Shown piece after piece: positions 16,622 through 25,576 of a stretch of 64,000 bases of DNA (position 1 is the stretch's first letter; each line of letters begins with the position of its first letter). Source of the DNA: Blastococcus sp. PRF04-17 (lineage in GTDB: Bacteria > Actinomycetota > Actinomycetes > Mycobacteriales > Geodermatophilaceae); NCBI RefSeq assembly GCF_023016265.1, contig NZ_CP095412.1, positions 2,294,001-2,358,000 of the forward strand, read 5' to 3'. A program made the translations under genes and the position numbers. The notes beneath the pieces were generated by a model that had not been told where the DNA came from, searched no databases, and worked only from the letters and a program-made list of their open reading frames with translations.

Positions 16622-17220
16622 AGCGCACCGTCCGGTTGCTGACCGCGGTGCTGCTCGCCCTCGTCCTGGCCGGGTGCGGCGTGCCCACCGGCGGAGGGCC
16701 GGAGGCCATCGCGGCCTCGGACGTCCCGTACGGCCTACTCACGCCCCCGAGCACGTCGCCGGCTCCCTCCTCCTCGCCGGCCCAGGAGGACCGCCCCCGG
16801 GTGTACCTGGTCGGACCGGACGACGTGCTCGCACCGAGCGGCAGGGACGTCCAGGGCACCGGCCTGCGCGAGCGCCTGGACGACCTGCTCGGCCAGCTCG
16901 CGGACGGCCCCACTGCCGGCGAGCGGGACGACGAACTCACCACAGCGCTGCCGCCGGGTCTCCGTCTCTCCGTGGCGGCGGTCGACGAGGGGACGGTGAC
17001 CATCGACCTGACGGGCCCGGCCGAGGCGCCGTCCGGCGAGCAGACCCGGCTGGCCGTGGGACAGATCGTGCTGACGGCCACCTCGCTGCCGCAGGCGCGC
17101 GCCGTCCTCCTCACGCGCGACGGCGAGCCCCTCGAGGCACCGTTGCCGACCGGGGAGCTGACGACCGAACCGCTCACGGCCGCCGACTACGAGGCGCTGC
17201 TGACCGGCCCGCCGTCATGA
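16618..17220 (+). CDS. Lipoprotein with GerMN domain
   Basis: 200 residues. A type II signal peptide ends in LAGC (Cys19), so the protein should be lipid-anchored outside the plasma membrane. After a Ser/Pro linker comes a GerMN-like domain (~55-190; VYLVGPDDVLAP, DLTGPAEAPSGEQTRLAVGQIVLT). GerMN occurs in LpqB, which binds the MtrB sensor in mycobacteria, so this protein may tune the adjacent kinase. It is much shorter than LpqB and lacks the propeller. ATGA overlap with the kinase gene. Confidence 0.85.
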   Translation: MKRTVRLLTAVLLALVLAGCGVPTGGGPEAIAASDVPYGLLTPPSTSPAPSSSPAQEDRPRVYLVGPDDVLAPSGRDVQGTGLRERLDDLLGQLADGPTAGERDDELTTALPPGLRLSVAAVDEGTVTIDLTGPAEAPSGEQTRLAVGQIVLTATSLPQARAVLLTRDGEPLEAPLPTGELTTEPLTAADYEALLTGPPS

Positions 17221-17298
17221 TCCTGCGGGATCGTGACGATCCCATGACAAGCGCCGCCGCCGAGCCGAACCGGGCCGAGGAACTGCCAGGCTGGGTGC

Positions 17299-17589
17299 AT
17301 GAGCACCGTTCCCGCGGCGCGCGCCGACGGCCCCGCCATGACCGAGGTGGTCGACTCGTCGCGTGGTGCGGTCCGCGTCAGCGGCCACCTGACCGTGCAG
17401 GGGGCGGACCTGCTGCGCGGCACGGTGGAGACCCTGCGCCGTGGCGGACACACTCGGGTGCTCGTCGATCTGCAGGGGGTGCAGGCCGCCGACGCCGCCG
17501 GCCTGCACGTCCTGCGCGATGTCGAACGCTCGCTGGCCGCCGAGGGAGCCCGTCTCCTGGTCGACCCGGCCGACGGACTGCTCGGGTGA
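17299..17589 (+). CDS. STAS-domain protein (anti-sigma factor antagonist-like)
   Basis: 96 residues. VRVSGHLTVQGADLLRGTV and VLVDLQGVQAADAAGLHVL form the STAS core; the usual Ser after D(L/F) is replaced by Ala in QAADAAG, so classical phosphorylation may be lost. A second ATG at residue 14 would also serve as a start. Follows the two-component cluster on the same strand after 78 bases. Confidence 0.75.
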   Translation: MSTVPAARADGPAMTEVVDSSRGAVRVSGHLTVQGADLLRGTVETLRRGGHTRVLVDLQGVQAADAAGLHVLRDVERSLAAEGARLLVDPADGLLG

Positions 17590-17664
17590 GCGCCGACGTC
17601 GGCACGGGGTGACGTCGGCCAACACCGGGGCGCCCGCCGCGAAGTTCACCGACCGCCGCGATCC

Positions 17665-17730
17665 GGCGACATGGCGATACATCGACACATCCGCGCGGGC
17701 TTCCATGCGACTGAGTGGGCACATGTCGCC
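17665..17730. promoter_or_regulatory. Inverted repeat GGCGACATG ... CATGTCGCC
   Basis: Perfect 9-bp arms at 17665-17673 and 17722-17730 in the 261-base gap before the secreted AMIN-like protein. Spacing is too wide for a simple terminator. It may bind a regulator upstream of the gene at 17851, but this is speculative. Confidence 0.35.
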
Positions 17731-17850
17731 AAGCGACACGCCGAGAAATCGGAGTTACTGGACATTTGTGCCCTATCGTGCTAGTCGGCGTGTCGGCGCA
17801 CCCTGACGAGTGCCACCACCGCCGGTGGCGCACCCGCCAGGAGGCCCGCC

Positions 17851-18399
17851 ATGTCCCGAACCCCGCTCCGCCTTCTCGTCCTCGCCCTCGCCGCGGCGCT
17901 CGCGGCCGTCGTCCTCCCCGCCACCGCCCAGGCCGCCCCGTACTGCGGGATCACCTGGGGCTCGGGTGCCAAGCAGGCAGGGAGTTCCGCCCCCGCGATC
18001 CGCGGCACCGAGCTGACCGCCGTCCGGGCCGGGCAGCATGCCTGCTACGACCGGTTGGTCCTCGACATCACCGGCAGCACTCGTGTCGCGTCCTACCGCG
18101 TGGAGTACGTGCCCGCTGTGCGCGCCGATGGCTCCGGCGCCGTCATCCCCCTGCGCGGCGGTGCATTCCTGCAGATCACCGTCGGTGTGAACAACTACGC
18201 CCGCCCGCCGGCCAACTCCGGGAACGTGGCCGACGTCAGCGGCTTCCGGACGTTCCGCCAGGTGGCGGGCGCGGGCAGCTTCGAGGGCTACACCAGCGAG
18301 GGACTGGGCGTCCGCGCGCGGCTGCCGTTCCGCGTCTTCACCATCTCCGGGCCCGGCTCGACCGTGCGCGTCGTCCTCGACGTCGCCCACGCCTGGTAG
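17851..18399 (+). CDS. Secreted AMIN-like domain protein
   Basis: 182 residues. A Sec signal peptide (residues 1-28, ending AQAAP) is followed by an AMIN-like beta-sandwich: LVLDITGSTRVASYRVEYV and a C-terminal STVRVVLDVAHAW. Two Cys residues (YCGITW and HACYDR) may form a disulphide outside the cell. The family occurs in many actinobacterial secreted proteins of unknown function. Single gene with its own intergenic region. Confidence 0.75.
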   Translation: MSRTPLRLLVLALAAALAAVVLPATAQAAPYCGITWGSGAKQAGSSAPAIRGTELTAVRAGQHACYDRLVLDITGSTRVASYRVEYVPAVRADGSGAVIPLRGGAFLQITVGVNNYARPPANSGNVADVSGFRTFRQVAGAGSFEGYTSEGLGVRARLPFRVFTISGPGSTVRVVLDVAHAW

Positions 18400-18421
18400 C
18401 GCGCGGTCGGCGACCGGCCGG

Positions 18422-18751
18422 TCAGCCCGCCGAGGGGCTGCCCGGCCGGTCGTCGTCGCGGCGCGGCGGCTCGATGGCGCGGGGGGCGCGCCGGAGGTTC
18501 TCGAGCAGGTCCTCCCCCGGCCGGGGACGCGGCTCCAGCAGTTCGGCGGGGGTGTCGGGCACGTGCTCGGTCCGGCCGGCCGCGTCGAAGCTGCGGGGGA
18601 TCCGCTTCAGGTGCGTGGTCATCGACCGCACGAGCAGGACGACCGCGACGAGCAGCACCAGCATCAGGAGCAGTCCCATGGGCCCGGCCTTGCCGACGTC
18701 CTCGGGCGCCTGCTCCTGCTGCCGGGCGAGCACGATCAGGACCTCGTTCAT
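18422..18751 (-). CDS. Small membrane protein coupled to mca
   Basis: 109 residues with one clear helix (residues ~25-43, GLLLMLVLLVAVVLLVRSM) and a charged, Pro/Arg-rich tail. Its ATG overlaps the mca stop (18748-18751), so it is translationally coupled. A small membrane gene follows mca in mycobacteria too (Rv1083 position). Function unknown. Confidence 0.75.
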   Translation of the reverse strand: MNEVLIVLARQQEQAPEDVGKAGPMGLLLMLVLLVAVVLLVRSMTTHLKRIPRSFDAAGRTEHVPDTPAELLEPRPRPGEDLLENLRRAPRAIEPPRRDDDRPGSPSAG

Positions 18752-19635
18752 CGCACGGTCACCTCACTGCGGACGCCGGCGAAGAGGTCGTCCTCGGGCA
18801 CGGGGACGTCGACCAGTGACCGCGCCAGCTCGTAGTCCTCGGTGGGCCACACCCGCTGCTGCACGTCCTGCGGGCAGGCGAACCAGCGGCCCTCCGGGTC
18901 GATCTGGGTGGCGTGCGCGATCAGCGCCGCGTCGCGCACGGGGAAGTACTCGGCGCAGGGCACGCGCGTGGTCACCCGATGGGAGATGTCGTGCGCCGGG
19001 TCCCAGTTCTCCAGCCACTCGGCGTAGGGCGACTCCGCCCCGCTGGCCAGGATCGCCTCGTGCAGCGCCTTCGTGCGCGGCAGCGTGAAGCTCATGTGGT
19101 AGTAGAGCTTGCTCGGCTGCCAGGGCTCGCCGAGTTCGGGATAGCGGTCCGGATCACCGGCGGCCTCGAAGGCGTGCACGGAGATCTCGTGCGTCTTGAT
19201 GTGGTCGGGGTGCGGATAGCCGCCGCGCTCGTCGTAGGTGGTGATCACCTGCGGCCGGAAGCGCCGGATGAGCGCCACCAGCGGCGCCGCGGCCTCCTCG
19301 ACCGGCACCAGCGCGAAGCAGCCCTCGGGCAGCGGTGGCAGCGGGTCGCCCTCGGGCAGCCCCGAGTCGACGAAACCGAGGAACTCCTGCTCGACACCCA
19401 GGATCTCGCGCGCCCGGGCCATCTCCTCCCGGCGGATCTCGGGCAGCCGCTCCCAGACCTCTGGGCGGTCCATCGCCGGGTTGAGCACGGAGCCGCGCTC
19501 GCCGCCGGTGCAGGTCGCCACCATCACGCGCACGCCGTCGGCCACGTACTTCGCCATCGTCGCGGCGCCCTTGCTCGACTCGTCGTCCGGATGCGCGTGG
19601 ACGGCCAGCAGCCGCAACTGGTCGGGTTCGGTCAC
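18748..19635 (-). CDS. mca: Mycothiol S-conjugate amidase
   Basis: 295 residues. PIG-L/LmbE-type zinc amidase: HAHPDDESSKGA near the N-terminus supplies His15 and Asp18, and GYPHPDHIKTHE the third ligand. The length and the C-terminal CPQDVQQRVWPTEDYEL segment are typical of Mca rather than the deacetylase MshB. It cleaves mycothiol adducts to mercapturic acids for export, in the cytoplasm. Divergent from greA, as in mycobacteria. GTG start at 19635. Confidence 0.95.
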   Translation of the reverse strand: MTEPDQLRLLAVHAHPDDESSKGAATMAKYVADGVRVMVATCTGGERGSVLNPAMDRPEVWERLPEIRREEMARAREILGVEQEFLGFVDSGLPEGDPLPPLPEGCFALVPVEEAAAPLVALIRRFRPQVITTYDERGGYPHPDHIKTHEISVHAFEAAGDPDRYPELGEPWQPSKLYYHMSFTLPRTKALHEAILASGAESPYAEWLENWDPAHDISHRVTTRVPCAEYFPVRDAALIAHATQIDPEGRWFACPQDVQQRVWPTEDYELARSLVDVPVPEDDLFAGVRSEVTVR

Positions 19636-19848
19636 CCGGACATTGTCCCCCGTGCCCGGCCGGGGTGGATGTGCGCCAGCTCACCCCGCGATCCGGTACG
19701 GTTCCGCATCCCCGGTGGGTCCGCCCCCACCGGACGGCGCATCCGTGCACGGGCACCGAGCCCGGTGTTAGCTTGGCCGGATTGACCAATGGTCGCCCCG
19801 CCCGGGGCGAGCACCCATCCTGACCCCTAGTTCCAGGAGTTCCCCCAC

Positions 19849-20352
19849 GTGTCCACCCCGACCGACGAGCAGCACCAGGGCGTCTGGCTCACCCAGGAGG
19901 CCCACGACCGGCTGAAGGCCGAGCTCGACCAGTTGGTGGCCGGGCGCCCGGCGATGGCCGCGGAGATCAACGCCCGGCGCGAGGAAGGCGACCTCCGGGA
20001 GAACGGCGGCTACCACGCCGCCAAGGACGAGCAAGGCAAGCAGGAGGCCCGCATCCGGCAGCTGACCGACCTCCTGCGCAAGGCGCGGGTCGGCGACGCC
20101 CCCAAGACGGCGACGAACGCGGAACTGGGCACCGTCATCACCATCCGGTTCGCCGGCGACGACGACACCGAGAAGTTCCTGCTCGGCTCCCGGGAGATCG
20201 CCGGGACGACGGACCTCACGGTGTACTCGCCGGAGTCCGCGCTGGGCTCGGCGATCATGGGGGCCGCCCCCGGCACCACGGTGACCTACCAGGCGCCCAA
20301 CGGCCGCGACATCAGCGTCGAGGTCGTCGCGGTCGAGCCGTTCGTCCCCTGA
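19849..20352 (+). CDS. greA: Transcription elongation factor GreA
   Basis: 167 residues. The N-terminal coiled coil carries [20 protein letters not shown] with the acidic tip that enters the polymerase secondary channel and stimulates cleavage of backtracked RNA. The C-terminal domain ends [23 protein letters not shown] start at 19849 with AGGAG upstream. The 213-base divergent gap to mca should hold its promoter. Confidence 0.97.
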   Translation: MSTPTDEQHQGVWLTQEAHDRLKAELDQLVAGRPAMAAEINARREEGDLRENGGYHAAKDEQGKQEARIRQLTDLLRKARVGDAPKTATNAELGTVITIRFAGDDDTEKFLLGSREIAGTTDLTVYSPESALGSAIMGAAPGTTVTYQAPNGRDISVEVVAVEPFVP

Positions 20353-20372
20353 GCCGGACGCGCCCCGGTCAC

Positions 20373-20693
20373 GTGGCCCGCTCCCGGCGAGCGGAGAACA
20401 CCGGTTTCCGCTGCGTGCACTGCGGGCTGCAGGTGCCGGCCAACACCGACGGGCACTACCGCAACCATTGCCCGTTCTGCCTGTGGTCGCTACACGTCGA
20501 CGAGCTGCCCGGCGACCGGCGGAGCGACTGCCGGCAGCCCATGGAGCCCGTCGGTCTGGTCGAGAAGTCGGGCAAGGGCTGGCAGGTGGTGCACCGCTGC
20601 ACGGCGTGCGGCCACCGCCAGCCCAACCGGCTGGTCCGCGAGGGCGACAGCCCCGACGACCTCGACCTCGTGCTGCAACTCCCCTGGCTGTGA
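20373..20693 (+). CDS. RNHCP-domain zinc protein
   Basis: 106 residues, named after the conserved RNHCPFC motif, which is seen intact. CVHCGLQV and RCTACGHRQ are further Cys pairs, so one or two zinc sites are likely. The family may act in RNA metabolism or regulation but is uncharacterised. Starts at GTG 20373, 20 bases after greA and probably co-transcribed with it. A strong hairpin follows the stop. Confidence 0.85.
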   Translation: MARSRRAENTGFRCVHCGLQVPANTDGHYRNHCPFCLWSLHVDELPGDRRSDCRQPMEPVGLVEKSGKGWQVVHRCTACGHRQPNRLVREGDSPDDLDLVLQLPWL

Positions 20694-20695
20694 GC

Positions 20696-20733
20696 GGAGT
20701 GCCACGGGCGCGGAATCCGCGCCGTGGCACTCC
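20696..20733. terminator. Bidirectional hairpin terminator
   Basis: GGAGTGCCACGG (20696-20707) pairs perfectly with CCGTGGCACTCC (20722-20733), with GCGCGGAATCCGCG extending the stem. It lies between the convergent RNHCP and M3 peptidase genes. A related GGAGTG...CACTCC hairpin lies downstream of mfd at 40607-40643. Confidence 0.8.
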
Positions 20734-20735
20734 GA

Positions 20736-22799
20736 TCAGGCGACCGGGGCGAGGCCGCGACGGCGGAGCAGCGGCATCGGGTCGGCGTCCCGACCGCGGA
20801 CGGCGCGGAACGCGGCCAGCGGGTCGACCGAGCCGCCCACCGACAGCAGGCGGCCGCGGAAGGTGTCGCCGTTCTCGCGACGCAGGCCACCGTTCTCCTT
20901 GAACCACTCCACGGTGTCGGCGTCGAGGACCTCCGACCAGATGTAGGAGTAGTACCCGGCCGCGTACCCACCCGCGAAGATGTGCTGGAAGTAGGTCGTC
21001 CGGTAGCGCGGCGGCACCAGCGGGTGCGCGACACCGGCCGCCTCCAGCGCCCGCTGCTCGAACGTGATCGGGTCCCCGATCTCGGTCTCCGGCGTGATCC
21101 GGTGCCACGCCTGGTCGAGCAGGGTCGCGGCCAGGTACTCCAGGGTGGCGAAGCCCTCGCCCCACAACTGGGCGGCGTCGATCGCCTTGACCGCGTCGTC
21201 GGCGAGCGGCTCGCCGGTCTCCACGTGCTTCGCGTAGTGGGCGAGCACGTCCGGCCAGAGCGCCCACATCTCGTTGACCTGGCTCGGGAACTCGACGAAG
21301 TCCCGCGGAACGGCCGTACCGGAGAACCGCGGGTAGGTGACCGCCGAGCTCAGCCCGTGGAGGGCGTGGCCGAACTCGTGGAAGAGCGTGTTCACCTCGT
21401 CCAGGGTCAGCAGCGTCGGCTGGCCGTCGGCGGCGCGCGAGACGTTGAGGTTGTTGACGACGACGGGCTGTCCGCCCAGCAGCCGCGACTGGCGCACGAA
21501 CGAGCTCATCCAGGCGCCACCGCGCTTGCCGTCACGGGCGAAGAAGTCGCCGAGGTACAGCCCCACGGCCCGGCCGTCGGCGTCGCCGACCTCCCACACC
21601 CGCACGTCGGGGTGGTAACCGGCCAGATCGGGCCGCGGCGTGAACGTGTAGCCGTAGAGCAGCTCGGCGGCGTGGAAGACGCCGTCGACCAGGACCCGGT
21701 CCAGTTCGAAGTACGGCCGCAGCGCCGTCGTGTCGACCGCGTAGCGCTCGGCGCGCACCTGCTCGCTGTAGAACGCCCAGTCCCAGGGAGCAAGCTCGAC
21801 ACCGTCTCGCGCCGCGACCGCGCGGAGGATGTCGGCCTCGGCGTTCGCGTTCGCCACCGATGCCGGGACCATCGACGCCAGCATCTCGTCCACCGCCGCC
21901 GTCGTGCGGGCGGTGGAATCGGCCAGGACGACGTCGGCGTGGGTGTCGAAGCCCAGGAGCCGGGCCCGCTCGGCGCGCAGCCGCGCGATCCGCTCGGCCA
22001 CCGGCCGGTTGTCGTGGTCCCCCGCCGACGCCCGGCCCAGCGAGGCCTCGAACACCCGCTGCCGGAGCGCCCGGTTGCGCAGCTTGGCCAGCAGCGGCTG
22101 GCCGCTCGGCAGGAGCAGGGTGATCAGGTAGCCCTCCCCGCCCCGGTCGGCCGCCGCCGTCGCGGCGGCGGCGATCGCCTCGTCGTCCAGGCCGTCGAGC
22201 TCGGCGGCGTCGCCCACTGAGATCGCCGCGGCCTCGGTCGCCAGCTGGAGGTTCTGCCCGAACGTCGTCGACAGGGTCGAGATCTCCTGGTTGAGCTGGG
22301 TCAGCCGCTCCCGGCCGGCCACGTCGAGCCCGGCGCCGGCCAGCACGAAGTCCAGGTGGTAGCGCTCGACGAGGCGCACCGCTTCGTCGTCCAGGCCGGC
22401 GTCGTGCCGGGTGTCGTGGACGGCGTCGATCCGGGCGAACAGCGCGGGGTCGAGCCGGATGGCGTCGTCGTGCGCCGCCTCCAGCGGCGCGATCTCGCGC
22501 TCGATCTCGCGCATCCGCGGCGTCGACACCGACGAGGTGAGGTTGCCGAACACGTTCCACGCGCGAGTGAGCAGCGCGCCGGACCGCTCGAGCGCGACGA
22601 TCGTGTTGTCGAACGTGGGCGGCTCGGTCGACCCGACGATCGCGGTCACCTCGGCCCGCTGCTCGGCCATACCGGCCAACAGCGCCTCACGGCAGTGCTC
22701 GGGCGTGATGTCGCCGAACGGCGGCAGGCCGAAGGGCAGGCCCGACGGCTCGGCCAGCGGGTTGTCAGGGGACACGGGGGAGCTGCCGGTCGCGTTCAT
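20736..22799 (-). CDS. M3-family zinc metallopeptidase (oligopeptidase / Dcp type)
   Basis: 687 residues from the ATG at 22799; a longer in-frame start at 22865 adds only low-complexity residues. The active site HEFGHALHGL with its zinc ligands and catalytic Glu is intact, and FVEFPSQVNEMWA and GYAAGYYSYIWSE are M3 landmarks. It should degrade short peptides in the cytoplasm. Lies 20 bases downstream of ilvA on the same strand, probably co-transcribed. Convergent with the RNHCP gene. Confidence 0.93.
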   Translation of the reverse strand: MNATGSSPVSPDNPLAEPSGLPFGLPPFGDITPEHCREALLAGMAEQRAEVTAIVGSTEPPTFDNTIVALERSGALLTRAWNVFGNLTSSVSTPRMREIEREIAPLEAAHDDAIRLDPALFARIDAVHDTRHDAGLDDEAVRLVERYHLDFVLAGAGLDVAGRERLTQLNQEISTLSTTFGQNLQLATEAAAISVGDAAELDGLDDEAIAAAATAAADRGGEGYLITLLLPSGQPLLAKLRNRALRQRVFEASLGRASAGDHDNRPVAERIARLRAERARLLGFDTHADVVLADSTARTTAAVDEMLASMVPASVANANAEADILRAVAARDGVELAPWDWAFYSEQVRAERYAVDTTALRPYFELDRVLVDGVFHAAELLYGYTFTPRPDLAGYHPDVRVWEVGDADGRAVGLYLGDFFARDGKRGGAWMSSFVRQSRLLGGQPVVVNNLNVSRAADGQPTLLTLDEVNTLFHEFGHALHGLSSAVTYPRFSGTAVPRDFVEFPSQVNEMWALWPDVLAHYAKHVETGEPLADDAVKAIDAAQLWGEGFATLEYLAATLLDQAWHRITPETEIGDPITFEQRALEAAGVAHPLVPPRYRTTYFQHIFAGGYAAGYYSYIWSEVLDADTVEWFKENGGLRRENGDTFRGRLLSVGGSVDPLAAFRAVRGRDADPMPLLRRRGLAPVA

Positions 22800-22819
22800 C
22801 GCCGCCCATCCTGCACCGG

Positions 22820-24043
22820 TCAGCCCGGCGTGACCGCGTAGCCCGCCCGCGTGAGCGCCGCGCACACCTCCGCCGCGTGGTCCGGACCGCGGGTCTCGAG
22901 GACCACGAAGACCTCCACCTCGCCCACGTGCAGGCTGGTCGACGTGCGCTCGTGCTCCACCTCGAGCACGTTGGCGCCGACGGCGGCCAGCTCGGCCAGC
23001 ACGGCCGCGAGCGAGCCGGGGCGGTCAGGCACCCGGAGGCTGAGCGACAGGTAGCGACCGGCCGCCGCCATGCCGTGCTGCACGACCTTGAGCAGCAGCA
23101 CGGGGTCGATGTTGCCGCCGGACACGACGGCGACCACCGGAGGCGCGAAGGCCGCCGGGTCGGCGAGGACGGCGGCCACCGCGGCCACGCCGGCCGGCTC
23201 GACGACCATCTTGGCGCGCTCCAGGCAGAACAACAGCGCCTGGGAGAGATCCTCCTCGCTCACCGTGCGCACCTCGTCGACCAACCCGGCGACGTGGGCG
23301 AGGGTGAGGTCGCCGGGGGCGGCGACCGCGATGCCGTCGGCCATCGTCGCCATCGCCTCGAGGGCCACCGGACGGCCGGCGGCCAGCGAGCCGGGGAAGC
23401 AGGCGGCCGTCTCGGCCTGGACGGCGACGATCCGGACGTCGGGACGGCGGGCGCGCACCGCCGCCGCGATGCCGGAGACGAGCCCGCCACCTCCCGCGCC
23501 GACCACGACCGTCTCCACGTCGGGGCAGTCGTCGAGCAGTTCCAGCCCGACCGTGCCCTGCCCGGCGATCACGTCGGGGTGGTCGAACGGGTGGATGAAC
23601 ACCGCCCCGCTGCGCTCGGCGTGATCGGTCGCGGCCGCCAGCGCCTCGGTCAGCGTCGGCCCGCCGAGGTGGATCTCGGCGCCGTACGCGCGGGTGGCGG
23701 CGACCTTGGGCAGCGGCGCGGCGTCGGGCATGAAGACCGTGGCCTTCGTGCCGAGCAACCGAGCGGCGAGGGCCACGCCCTGCGCGTGGTTCCCGGCGCT
23801 GGCGGCGACCACCCCGCGGGCGCGCTCGGCGTCGGTCAGCCGGGCGATGCGGGCGTAGGCGCCGCGGATCTTGAACGACCCGGTGCGCTGCAGGTTCTCG
23901 CACTTGAGCCAGACCGGACCGCCGACACGGTCGGCCAGGCCCCGGGAGTGCCAGAGCGGCGTGCGCCGGACGACGCCGGCCAGCAGGGTCGCCGCGGCCG
24001 CCACGTCGGCACCGCTGACGAGAGGGACCTCGGGCTCGGGCAT
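22820..24043 (-). CDS. ilvA: Threonine ammonia-lyase with ACT domain
   Basis: 407 residues from the ATG at 24043. PLP-binding fold type II: LQRTGSFKIRGA supplies the Schiff-base Lys58, and GAGGGGLVSGIA the phosphate-binding Gly loop. The C-terminal ACT domain (LRVPDRPGSLAAVLAELA) suits allosteric control. The single ACT domain resembles the catabolic/TdcB-like class rather than the two-domain biosynthetic IlvA. It makes 2-oxobutanoate for isoleucine or propionate. Divergent from the MoxR gene. Confidence 0.9.
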   Translation of the reverse strand: MPEPEVPLVSGADVAAAATLLAGVVRRTPLWHSRGLADRVGGPVWLKCENLQRTGSFKIRGAYARIARLTDAERARGVVAASAGNHAQGVALAARLLGTKATVFMPDAAPLPKVAATRAYGAEIHLGGPTLTEALAAATDHAERSGAVFIHPFDHPDVIAGQGTVGLELLDDCPDVETVVVGAGGGGLVSGIAAAVRARRPDVRIVAVQAETAACFPGSLAAGRPVALEAMATMADGIAVAAPGDLTLAHVAGLVDEVRTVSEEDLSQALLFCLERAKMVVEPAGVAAVAAVLADPAAFAPPVVAVVSGGNIDPVLLLKVVQHGMAAAGRYLSLSLRVPDRPGSLAAVLAELAAVGANVLEVEHERTSTSLHVGEVEVFVVLETRGPDHAAEVCAALTRAGYAVTPG

Positions 24044-24121
24044 GTCCGGATCATCGCAGCAGGAACACCGTCGTCCTCCGGACGACACCGCGGGGAGCCA
24101 GGTCGTCGTACCTTTGGCGAG

Positions 24122-25575
24122 GTGAGCGACCTGGCTCCCCCAGCCACCCCCTCCCCCGCCCCGACGACCCTCGGCGCCCTCCGCGAGAGCGGCGCCACCT
24201 TCCGGCCGGTGAAGGCCGAACTCCGCGCGAACCTGCTCGCCCGGCTGGGCTCCGGGCAGCCCAGCCTCCCCGGCATCGTCGGGTTCGAGGACACCGTCGT
24301 CCCCGAGGTGGAGCGGGCCCTCATCGCCGGGCACGACCTCGTCCTGCTCGGCGAGCGTGGCCAGGGCAAGACGCGGCTCATCCGCACGCTGGTCGGCCTG
24401 CTCGACGAGTGGACGCCGGTCCTGGTCGGCAGCGAGCTCAACGAGCACCCGCTGCACCCCATCAGCGTCTGGGCCCACCGGCAGATCGCCCAGCACGGCG
24501 ACGCCACCCCGGTCGGCTGGCTGCACCGCAGCGACCGCTTCGGCGAGAAGCTGGCCACGCCGGACACCAGCGTCGGCGACCTCATCGGCGACGTCGACCC
24601 GATCAAGGTGGCCGAGGGACGCACCCTCGGCGACCCGGAGACCGTCCACTACGGCCTGGTGCCCCGCACCAACCGCGGCATCTTCAGCATCAACGAACTG
24701 CCCGATCTGGCCGAGCGCATCCAGGTCGCGCTGCTCAACGTGCTCGAGGAGCGCGACATCCAGATCCGCGGCTACCGGGTGCGGCTGCCCCTGGACCTGC
24801 TGCTGGTGGCCAGCGCCAACCCGGAGGACTACACCAACCGCGGGCGGATCATCACCCCGCTCAAGGACCGCTTCGGCGCCGAGGTCCGCACCCACTACCC
24901 GATCGAGCTCGCCGACGAGATCCGGCTGCTGCGCCAGGAGGCGCACACCTCCGGGCTGGGCGACGGCCACCTGGACCACCCGCTGGTCCCCGACCACCTG
25001 GTCGAGATCATCGCCCGGTTCACCCGGCTGGTCCGCGAGTCCAACCACGTCGACCAGCGCTCCGGCGTCAGCGCTCGCTTCGCCATCGCCGGGCTCGAGA
25101 CGGTCACCGCGTCAGCGGTCCGCCGGGCCGCGATCGCCGGGGAGAGCCGACCGGTGGCCCGGGTGGTCGACCTGCCGAGCGTCGTCCCGGCCAGCCGGGG
25201 CAAGGTCGAGTTCGCCGACTCCGGGTCCGACCCCGACGACGAGCGCGAGATCGAGGTCCTCGAGCACCTGCTCCGGCAGGCCACCGCGCAGACCTTCCGG
25301 GCGCGGTGCGCCGGCCTGGACCTGACCGGGCTGCAGGAGCACTTCACCGGCGGGGAGACCGTCGAGTCCGGCGAGCTCGTCCCGGCCCCGGCGCTGCTGG
25401 GCCAGCTGGGCACCATCCCCCGCCTGGCGGAGCTGCTGGGCGGCTCGGCGTGCCCGAGGGCGAGCACTCCGCCGAGCAGGCGGCCGCCGCGGTCGAGTTC
25501 GCCCTGGAAGGTCTGTACCTGACCCGACGGCTGGCCAAGGACACCGACGGCACGCGCACGGTCTACGGAGCCTGA
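24122..25575 (+). CDS. MoxR/BchI-type AAA+ ATPase, one frameshift
   Basis: About 484 residues after restoring one base near 25440 (GGG to GGGG gives LLGRLGVPEGEH). Walker A LGERGQGKTRL, Walker B IFSINELPDL and sensor VASANPEDYTNRGR are intact, as in the magnesium-chelatase/MoxR group. The C-terminus (AAVEFALEGLYLTRRLAKD) lies in the shifted frame. The VWA gene starts two bases later, so the two proteins should work as a chaperone-like ATPase/VWA pair. GTG start at 24122. The break is probably a sequence error. Confidence 0.85.
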
Positions 25576-25576
25576 C

